Below are positions 1-4,823 of a DNA stretch of 10,545 nt, piece by piece; within the stretch, counting starts at the first letter, position 1, and every line of letters starts with the position of its first letter. Source of the DNA: JBAYJY01 sp041664945 (lineage in GTDB: Bacteria > UBP15 > UBA6099); the NCBI GenBank assembly GCA_041664945.1, contig JBAYJY010000162.1:1-10545 (forward strand), in the 5' to 3' direction. The notes beneath the pieces were generated by a model. It was not told the DNA's origin. It saw only the letters and a program-made list of their open reading frames with translations, and ran no database searches. The position numbers and the translations under genes are program-made.

Positions 1-1
1 C

Positions 2-586
2 GACGGATGGGTGGCGGTTTCGAATACCGAGAAGGGTTTTCTGATCAGCGCTGACGCGCGGGTCAACACGACGCCAGCATACTGCCCGATGCGGCTCCGC
101 GAACGCGAAAAGATCCAGTCTGTGACGATGAATCCGTTCGGGACATATTTCGGCAAGCAGTTCTCGCAGTTGAGCGAGGGGCAGGGCTTCGCAGGCGAGT
201 TCGTTCGGATTGTCGGAACGCAATTCAGACCGACGGCGCCCTCGTTCAACGGCAGGCGCGTTCAGTTCAGGATGATGCTCGCGCCTTACGCCGGTGACGG
301 GCCGGCGGAAACGCTTCGCGGAGAGGCCGATCTTTTCAGTCTGCCGCCGACTGTCGTTATACCGTCTGAAGGTTCGTTCTCAGTCATCAATGATTTCCCA
401 TACGATGAAGACTTCGCGGCTTCCGCGAAAGAGAACAATCTCGACGCCTGCGTCGGCTGGAATTATGACGATTTTCTCACCGACCGGAATAAAGACATAA
501 AACCGGGAGTTCCCGAAGACGAACAGGGCACGCCAATAACGGCATTTATCAAGATCATCATTGACGGAATAAAAATGAGGCCTTGA
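2..586 (+). CDS. C-terminal part of an unrecognised protein (5' end outside window)
   Basis: The frame is open from base 2 with no stop before it, so this is the 3' end of a longer gene. A GTG at 11 could be read as a start, but no ribosome binding site fits before the window edge, and the protein begins in mid-domain (DGWVAVSNTEKGF). About 194 residues are visible, ending in a TGA at 584-586. The segment alternates hydrophobic and polar residues like a beta-sandwich. It contains an NPFGTYFGKQ stretch, then a RVQFRMMLAPYAGD stretch, an aspartate-rich loop (DFPYDEDF) and a final beta-strand (TAFIKIIIDGIKMRP). I do not recognise the family. My impression is of an accessory or C-terminal domain of a large secreted carbohydrate-active protein, which would suit the GH89 enzyme that follows 86 bases downstream, but this is inference only. 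Confidence 0.8.
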   Translation, partial: DGWVAVSNTEKGFLISADARVNTTPAYCPMRLREREKIQSVTMNPFGTYFGKQFSQLSEGQGFAGEFVRIVGTQFRPTAPSFNGRRVQFRMMLAPYAGDGPAETLRGEADLFSLPPTVVIPSEGSFSVINDFPYDEDFAASAKENNLDACVGWNYDDFLTDRNKDIKPGVPEDEQGTPITAFIKIIIDGIKMRP

Positions 587-600
587 ACATTAATTATTTG

Positions 601-637
601 ATATCTTAATTAGGGCGTAGCGCGCTGCGTCCGATAT
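601..637. repeat. Inverted repeat between the partial gene and NAGLU
   Basis: GGGCGTAG (613-620) can pair with CTGCGTCC (625-632) around a CGCG loop, giving eight pairs of which two are G-U. ATATC (601-605) and GATAT (633-637) can extend the stem past a seven-base bulge. It lies 15-51 bases after the upstream stop codon and could end or stabilise that transcript, but no T-run follows it, so it is not a standard intrinsic terminator. It is followed after 35 bases by the NAGLU start, so it would also fall in a readthrough leader. Confidence 0.35.
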
Positions 638-672
638 TCTTGTTAAATAAAAAGATTAAAGGAGCGGCTATC

Positions 673-2946
673 GTGAAAAAAAGAATTCTTTTTGGACTGT
701 TTGCGGCGCTTGTTATTCTCTCGTTTGCGGTTTCCGGCAAGGCGGTTGCTGCGAATAATGATTCCGCACAAATCATAGCGGCGGCCAGGAATCTGCTTCA
801 GCGGGTCGTCCCGGCTCAGGCCGCGAATTTCGAGTTTCGCGTTATGCCTGCCGATAACGGCCTCGATGTTTTTGAGATCGATAACGGAACGAATGGCCCG
901 GTTATTAGCGGAAACAGCGTATCTGCGCTGACAACCGGCATTAACTGGTATCTGAAATATTCGGCAAACGCCAGTGTGTCATGGACCGGTGACCAACTCA
1001 ACCTGCCAACCCCGCTCCCTAAAGTGAAAGAGAAAATTCACATTTCATCGCCTTATAAATACCGATACATTTACAACTACTGCACGTTTAATTACACGAT
1101 GTCGTTCTGGGACTGGAAGCAATGGGAACGTGAGTTGGACTTCCTCGCGCTGAATGGCGTGAATCTCGCGCTGTCCATAGTGGGACAGGAAGCCGTGTGG
1201 CAGAATTTCATGCGCCGAATGGGGTTCAGCGAAGAGGAAATCTTTGCGTTTATTCCCGGCCCAGCATATCAGGCGTGGTGGTTGATGGGCAACCTTGAAG
1301 GCTGGGGCGGTCCCGTCTCGCAGCAGTGGATAGACAACCGCAGGGATCTTCAAAGGAAGATACTTGCGCGAATGAACGAACTCGGCATGGAGCCCGTCCT
1401 TCAGGGCTTCTACGGAATGTTTCCCCTCGCCGGTATCAAACGATTCCAGGAAGGCAAGATTTATGAAACCGGAATCTGGGGCGGTTTCGAACGCCCGGCG
1501 ATGGTCGATCCGCTCGATCCGTTTTTCGACAAAGCGGCGGCCGCGTGGTATGAGGAACAGGCGAAGCTTTACGGAAACGCAAAATTCTTCGGCGGCGACC
1601 CATTTCATGAGGGAGGGAAAGCCGACATCGACCTGACAAAAGCCGGCGCGAGAATTCAGGCGGCGATGCTGAAAAGCCAGCCCGGATCGTCATGGGTTCT
1701 TCAGGGTTGGCAGAGCAATCCGAGAAAAGAACTGCTCGACGGAACTATCAAGGAGAACACGCTCATAGTTGACCTGTTCGACGAGAACTCGCCGCAGTGG
1801 AACTGGCGCGAAGGTTTTTACGGGCATCCGTGGGTGTGGAACATCATATCAAACTTCGGAGGCAATACCGGCCTGCACGGCGCGATGAAAGTCGTCGCCA
1901 AAGACCCGGTGGAAGCTCTTAAATCCCCAATCAAAGGCAATCTTGTCGGAATCGGCGCGATGATGGAGGGAAGCATGCAGGACGCGCCTCTCTGGGACCT
2001 GCTTTACGAAATGGGATGGCGCACTGAGCCTGTCGACCTTGACCAATGGATTCCCCAGTTCGTTACGCGCCGGTACGGCAAGACAACACCGAATATTCTC
2101 GAAGCGTGGAAAATCATGCAGCAAACGGTTTACGCTGTAAGCGGCAAACACTTCGAGGCGGAATCGCCTATGTGCATGCGCCCGTCGATCAATCCGGAAA
2201 AGGCTTACGGAGAAATGACGCGAGAGTACAACTGGTGCGCGCTTTCCAAAGCGTGGGAGCTTTTCATGGCGGACGCCGATCAATACCGGGGCATTCCGAC
2301 TTTCGAACACGACCTCGTGAATCTGGCGCGTCAGAACCTCTCGAATCTCGGACTTTCATATGGGCAGAGCTTTTTCAAAGTATTAAAGCCGGGCAAGAAG
2401 GATCAATATATAGCGGCAACGAATGCCTACCTCCAGCTCATATTGGATCAGGATAAAATGCTGCAAACCGAACAGGATTACATGCTCGGCAAATGGATTG
2501 CCGATGCGCGGTCGATTGGAACAACCGAGGCAGAAAAAGACCTCTTTGAATGGAACGCGCGGACACAGCTCACAGTATGGGGCACCGAGAGATCCGCTGC
2601 CGGCCTGCACGAATACGCGCAAAAGGAATGGTCAGGAAGCCTCGGCTCGTTGTACTATCAGCGCTGGAAAATGTTCTTCGATAAGATTCTCGAAAACTTC
2701 GATGTAAACGCGAAGAAGATCAGAGCCCAGAATCAGGCGGTCGCCGATCTGAGGCACGAACTCGGAAGCGGAGCAGACAGGTTGCTTGGAGTCGACCCGA
2801 CCGGCATCAACTGGTATAAGGTAGAGAACGAATGGACCCGGTCGAAGGATAGCTTCCCGTCCACGCCGCAGGGGAATCCGATCGATGCGGCGCGCGCCAA
2901 TTACGATAAGTATTACCCTGATATCAAAGGAAGATGTGGGATGTAG
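673..2946 (+). CDS. Secreted alpha-N-acetylglucosaminidase, family GH89 (NAGLU)
   Basis: The enzyme removes terminal alpha-linked N-acetylglucosamine from glycans such as heparan sulfate fragments or mucin glycans. I start it at the GTG at 673 because AAAGGAG (658-664) lies eight bases upstream; the in-frame TTG at 640 has no such site and would put extra residues before the signal peptide. The protein is 757 residues. A Sec signal peptide (MKKR, hydrophobic core, AVA/AN near residue 26) is followed by an N-terminal NAGLU domain (about 30-125), the TIM-barrel domain (about 125-460) and the helical C-terminal domain (about 470-740). Family landmarks include FWDWKQWERELDFLALNGVN (145-164), GNLEGWGGP and LQGW. 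The two catalytic glutamates, known from the human and Clostridium perfringens enzymes, fit E313 (in FHEGG) and E432 (in AMMEGSMQ). No lipobox is seen, so periplasmic or secreted location is likely. It stands alone, without visible transporter or regulator neighbours. Confidence 0.94.
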   Translation: MKKRILFGLFAALVILSFAVSGKAVAANNDSAQIIAAARNLLQRVVPAQAANFEFRVMPADNGLDVFEIDNGTNGPVISGNSVSALTTGINWYLKYSANASVSWTGDQLNLPTPLPKVKEKIHISSPYKYRYIYNYCTFNYTMSFWDWKQWERELDFLALNGVNLALSIVGQEAVWQNFMRRMGFSEEEIFAFIPGPAYQAWWLMGNLEGWGGPVSQQWIDNRRDLQRKILARMNELGMEPVLQGFYGMFPLAGIKRFQEGKIYETGIWGGFERPAMVDPLDPFFDKAAAAWYEEQAKLYGNAKFFGGDPFHEGGKADIDLTKAGARIQAAMLKSQPGSSWVLQGWQSNPRKELLDGTIKENTLIVDLFDENSPQWNWREGFYGHPWVWNIISNFGGNTGLHGAMKVVAKDPVEALKSPIKGNLVGIGAMMEGSMQDAPLWDLLYEMGWRTEPVDLDQWIPQFVTRRYGKTTPNILEAWKIMQQTVYAVSGKHFEAESPMCMRPSINPEKAYGEMTREYNWCALSKAWELFMADADQYRGIPTFEHDLVNLARQNLSNLGLSYGQSFFKVLKPGKKDQYIAATNAYLQLILDQDKMLQTEQDYMLGKWIADARSIGTTEAEKDLFEWNARTQLTVWGTERSAAGLHEYAQKEWSGSLGSLYYQRWKMFFDKILENFDVNAKKIRAQNQAVADLRHELGSGADRLLGVDPTGINWYKVENEWTRSKDSFPSTPQGNPIDAARANYDKYYPDIKGRCGM

Positions 2947-2956
2947 CGTTTCCGGC

Positions 2957-2997
2957 AGCGCAATTATAAATCAATAAAAACAGACAAATTGTGCGCT
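2957..2997. repeat. Imperfect inverted repeat downstream of NAGLU
   Basis: AGCGCAATT (2957-2965) pairs with AATTG-tg-CGCT (2987-2997) with a two-base bulge. An alternative pairing, CAGAC (2981-2985) with GTCTG (3003-3007), would compete with it. It begins 11 bases after the NAGLU stop codon. No T-run follows, so a role as transcript end or 3' stabiliser is possible but unproven. The rest of 2947-3078 is AT-rich, and I see no gene in it. Confidence 0.3.
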
Positions 2998-3078
2998 AAT
3001 GCGTCTGCTGATGTTCGCGTGATGTCAGACATAGACGGTCAGGCAAACAGGGCGAATTTATTTTGTTTTATAAAATTG

Positions 3079-3105
3079 TAAAGATATACTGAAATATTCC
3101 GATAA
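3079..3105 (+). promoter_or_regulatory. Sigma-28 (FliA) promoter for the flagellin transcript
   Basis: TAAAGATA at 3079-3086, an 11-base spacer and TCCGATAA at 3098-3105 match the enterobacterial sigma-28 consensus TAAAGTTT-N11-GCCGATAA. The -10 octamer matches at seven of eight positions, the TAAAG core is intact, and the spacing is exact. Transcription would start near 3112. The next gene downstream is flagellin, the classical sigma-28 target, which strongly supports the call. The start codon is about 500 bases away, which is unusually far. Confidence 0.75.
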
Positions 3106-3117
3106 AGATAATGCATG

Positions 3118-3181
3118 AATGCAGCTTTGCGCCGTTTATGGGTTTGCCATAATGTTTGCGTTATGTTACGGCTGCATTTTT
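3118..3181 (+). terminator. Terminator-like or attenuator-like stem at the start of the leader
   Basis: AATGCAGC (3118-3125) and GCTGCATT (3171-3178) are perfect 8-base complements. Alternatively AATGCA pairs with TGCATT, and GCCGT (3131-3135) with ACGGC (3168-3172). Inside, TTATGG (3136-3141) and CCATAA (3147-3152) form a small hairpin with a GTTTG loop. The outer arm runs into a short T-run (3177-3181). The stem begins only about six bases after the predicted sigma-28 start point, so it could cap the transcript's 5' end, act as an early attenuator, or end a NAGLU readthrough transcript. Confidence 0.4.
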
Positions 3182-3185
3182 GAGG

Positions 3186-3208
3186 GCCGATTGAGTTGTT
3201 CGGCTCAA
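3186..3208 (+). other. Possible H-type pseudoknot, first copy of the GCCGATTG...TTCGGCT motif
   Basis: GCCGA (3186-3190) is complementary to TCGGC (3200-3204), and TTGA (3191-3194) is complementary to TCAA (3205-3208). The order is arm A, arm B, loop, A', B', which is the layout of a compact H-type pseudoknot. The arms are short, so chance is not excluded. Confidence 0.3.
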
Positions 3209-3241
3209 ATAACTGAATAGCATACTGCGCGTGTCAGGCTG

Positions 3242-3297
3242 CGGCATGTGGAAAACAGGAAAAAGGCTTTTATTTTCTTGTATTTTACACATGGCCG
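3242..3297 (+). other. Long two-part hairpin in the flagellin leader
   Basis: The outer stem pairs CGGCATGTG (3242-3250) with CACATG-g-CCG (3288-3297), with one bulged G. The inner stem pairs ACAGGAAAA (3255-3263) with TTTTCTTGT (3273-3281), including one G-U. The two stems are separated by a 4/6-base internal loop, giving about 18 pairs in all. This is the most extensive single hairpin I see in the window. Confidence 0.5.
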
Positions 3298-3330
3298 GCG
3301 GAGCGTGGCAGGTTTGTTTATATACATATT

Positions 3331-3344
3331 GAAAGGGAGGTGAT
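3331..3344 (+). promoter_or_regulatory. Extended Shine-Dalgarno-like sequence without a normal start codon
   Basis: GGAGGTGAT (3336-3344) is a perfect 9-base complement to the usual 3' end of 16S rRNA, and the preceding GAAA nearly extends it. No ATG, GTG or TTG lies in the following 5-15 bases. An ATA at 3345 opens 15 codons (IGLSHYNFITTTKNN) ending with a TAG at 3390-3392, but ATA starts are very rare and the spacing is too short. It may be a ribosome standby or pausing site, the relic of a lost leader peptide, or coincidence. Confidence 0.4.
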
Positions 3345-3390
3345 ATAGGGCTTAGCCACTACAATTTCATTACTACTACTAAAAATAATT

Positions 3391-3433
3391 AGCCGATTGC
3401 AAAGCGAGTGATTTTCGGCTTGGCATACCAGCC
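3391..3433 (+). other. Two mutually exclusive leader hairpins, second copy of the GCCGATTG motif
   Basis: AGCCGA (3391-3396) can pair with TCGGCT (3415-3420). The same GGCT (3417-3420) can instead pair with AGCC (3430-3433) in a hairpin GGCT-t-GG / CC-AGCC with a CATA loop (3417-3433). Only one can form at a time, the arrangement expected of an RNA switch. It starts about 45 bases after the Shine-Dalgarno-like site. Confidence 0.35.
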
Positions 3434-3520
3434 GTGTTTCCTATGATTAGCGTCATGCGTTTGAATGGCGCCGGTTATGCTTTTGCTTATTTGCATGAGA
3501 AACGATTCGCTTTAATGCGG

Positions 3521-3556
3521 CGCTTATATTTGAATCCGTTCCGCGATATAAAAGCG
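3521..3556 (+). other. Hairpin just upstream of the flagellin ribosome binding site
   Basis: CGCTTATAT (3521-3529) pairs with ATAT-aa-AAGCG (3546-3556), with a two-base bulge and a 16-base loop. It lies 33 bases ahead of the AAGGAG element, where it could affect ribosome access or transcript stability. Confidence 0.35.
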
Positions 3557-3588
3557 GTTTAGGTTTAGATATTTGTATTAAAAATTTG

Positions 3589-3608
3589 AAAGGAGACGTG
3601 GGTGTTTC
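3589..3608 (+). promoter_or_regulatory. Flagellin ribosome binding site, ambiguous start
   Basis: AAGGAG at 3590-3595 is a strong site. The in-frame flagellin TTG at 3609 is 13 bases away, longer than usual. A GTG at 3602 has ideal spacing of six bases but is in another frame, opening 17 sense codons that stop at 3653-3655, just past an in-frame flagellin ATG at 3645. Translation of the short frame followed by re-initiation at 3645 is therefore conceivable. Confidence 0.5.
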
Positions 3609-4589
3609 TTGGCGACTTCAGAGTTCTTAACATCCACAAAAACCATGGATTATAATAGCTTGTCAGTAGATTTATTCAACAACTACCGGCGTGTGAATAA
3701 TACGCAGGAGAAGTTAACGAGTCAGATTTCGACAGGGAGGCGAATTGTAAGGAGTTTCATCGATCCTTCCGGGCTTGCCATCTCCGTCGGAATGAAAGGT
3801 CAGATACGAGGAATTCAAACCGCAACGCAAAACTGCGAAGACACTCTGAACCTTATCGATCTGGCAGACAGCGCTCTTGATGGCGTATCAAGCATGATAA
3901 TGAGGATACGCGATCTGGCCGTTAGAATGGCGAATGAAGCGACGTCGAGCACAGTCAGCAGCGGCAATCCAGCCGTCATCATTGATTCAGACCAGCGTCA
4001 AATGTTCAAGGAAATGGGCTCGCTCGCCGAAGAGATTAAAAGACAGGTGGGGGGGCTTATGCTGCCAACTCCGCCGTTTATAATCATTGAAAGCGCTGTC
4101 AAATATAATGGAAAAGACCTCTTTTTTGCGGCATTTGACCCAGGTCAGGCGGCGCAAGTTGGCGCTAATGCCGACCCTTCAAATTCAATTTCTGTTGTCA
4201 TACCATCCTTGGCGGGCATAGCCGACAGTATACCGACACCGGCGATTCCATTCCCCGGCACTTTCACCGCCTCCGATTTCAAAGACTTTGCGCTCATTCA
4301 AATCGACGAAATGGACCAGGATCTCGCTACTGTCAACGATGTCAGGGCAACTCTGGGGTCGCAGGCGAAAGTCATTCAGAACGTTATTTCCGATCTGAAT
4401 CTTCAGAATATCTCCCTTTCGGATTCGGAATCTTCAATTAGCGATACGAATATGGAAGACGCCGTATCAGCTCTGAAGCAGAATATAATCACAAAATCAA
4501 CGGCTGAATCCGCACTTCTTTATCTGAACGAAATGAGAAAATCAAATCTGGAATATTTCAGCATTTTAACAGTGAATCAGGAGAAATAA
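3609..4589 (+). CDS. Flagellin (filament subunit), divergent
   Basis: Subunit of the flagellar filament, exported through the flagellar type III apparatus without a cleaved signal. From the TTG at 3609 it is 326 residues; from the ATG at 3645 it is 314. The N-terminal D0/D1 helices are clear: NSLSVDLFNNY...QISTGRRI (from residue 16) matches the family's NSLSLLTQNNL...LSSGLRI with identical length, then SGLAIS, QIRGIQTATQN and IRDLAVRMANEA. The middle holds YNGKDLF and QVGAN, both typical of flagellins. The C-terminal part has DLATVNDVRATLGS, SDSESSISDTNMED (family form AESRIRDTDMA) and a final helix ending FSIL. Odd points are the N-terminal residues before MDYNS, a short proline-rich middle (about residues 150-225) in place of large outer domains, and TVNQEK after the usual terminal position. 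FlgL is a less likely alternative because of QVGAN and the DTN motif. No other flagellar gene lies in the window. Confidence 0.9.
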   Translation: MATSEFLTSTKTMDYNSLSVDLFNNYRRVNNTQEKLTSQISTGRRIVRSFIDPSGLAISVGMKGQIRGIQTATQNCEDTLNLIDLADSALDGVSSMIMRIRDLAVRMANEATSSTVSSGNPAVIIDSDQRQMFKEMGSLAEEIKRQVGGLMLPTPPFIIIESAVKYNGKDLFFAAFDPGQAAQVGANADPSNSISVVIPSLAGIADSIPTPAIPFPGTFTASDFKDFALIQIDEMDQDLATVNDVRATLGSQAKVIQNVISDLNLQNISLSDSESSISDTNMEDAVSALKQNIITKSTAESALLYLNEMRKSNLEYFSILTVNQEK

Positions 4590-4619
4590 ATGCGCTAAAG
4601 CACAATGGATATTATAATG

Positions 4620-4640
4620 CCATTCTAAGGATGGTTTTTT
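4620..4640 (+). terminator. Rho-independent terminator of flagellin
   Basis: CCATTC (4620-4625) pairs with GGATGG (4629-4634), with one U-G pair and a TAA loop, followed directly by six T's (4635-4640). It lies 31 bases after the flagellin stop codon. The stem is short, but the layout is standard. Confidence 0.7.
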
Positions 4641-4677
4641 GTGACTGATAAAGCGCGAATGACGCAAATATATTGTT

Positions 4678-4705
4678 TTGCTTAATCCCATTATGGATTA
4701 AGCAA
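4678..4705. repeat. Perfect 11-bp inverted repeat upstream of the alpha-2-macroglobulin operon
   Basis: TTGCTTAATCC (4678-4688) and GGATTAAGCAA (4695-4705) are exact complements around a six-base loop (CATTAT). No T-run follows on either strand, so it is a poor terminator. It ends 50 bases upstream of the -35 box of the next promoter, so it could be an operator for a dimeric regulator, or a second 3' hairpin of the flagellin transcript. Confidence 0.5.
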
Positions 4706-4755
4706 TGTTACTTAGTATTATTGAGTTATTTTTCTAATATAGACAATATCCCTCA

Positions 4756-4785
4756 TTGACTTTCGCTGAAAAAACATCATATAAT
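4756..4785 (+). promoter_or_regulatory. Sigma-70 promoter of the alpha-2-macroglobulin operon
   Basis: TTGACT (4756-4761) and TATAAT (4780-4785) are separated by 18 bases: five of six matches at -35 and a perfect -10. The start point would be near 4792, leaving a leader of about 30 bases. It separates the operon from the sigma-28 flagellin unit and suggests housekeeping expression. Confidence 0.8.
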
Positions 4786-4823
4786 CCTAAAGTCGTTCAC
4801 AAATTAATATTGGTGATAAAAAA

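Larger units (their letters stand above)
3112..3608 (+). promoter_or_regulatory. Long structured 5' leader of the flagellin gene
   Basis: This stretch lies between the predicted sigma-28 start point and the flagellin start and holds no convincing gene. It contains at least five inverted-repeat structures (listed separately), an 8-base motif GCCGATTG occurring at 3186 and 3392, and a strong Shine-Dalgarno-like sequence at 3336. Flagellin leaders are normally tens of bases long. The length and density of structure suggest post-transcriptional control, a processed small RNA, or a riboswitch-like element. I compared it from memory with the class I cyclic-di-GMP aptamer and saw no match. Whether it is one transcript is inferred only from the promoter. 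Confidence 0.5.

Noticed and set aside
640..672. TTG at 640 as the NAGLU start
   Set aside because: No ribosome binding site at proper spacing; the GTG at 673 has AAAGGAG eight bases upstream and gives a standard signal peptide.
1045..1608. Long minus-strand open frame inside NAGLU
   Set aside because: It lies entirely within a strongly recognised GH89 gene and its translation shows no family features.
3112..3153. Small gene starting at the ATG at 3112 (13 codons)
   Set aside because: No ribosome binding site, very short, and it would start at the predicted transcription start itself.
3186..3193. GCCGATTG at 3186 and 3392 as extra sigma-28 -10 boxes
   Set aside because: Neither has TAAA 15 bases upstream, and the last two bases differ from GCCGATAA; a role as RNA stem arms fits better.
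3112..3433. Known cyclic-di-GMP riboswitch (class I) in the flagellin leader
   Set aside because: The conserved core sequences of that aptamer, as I know them, are not present in order; only scattered similar words are seen.
3609..4589. FlgL (hook-filament junction protein) instead of flagellin
   Set aside because: QVGAN, the DTN motif, the C-terminal helix and the sigma-28 promoter all favour flagellin.
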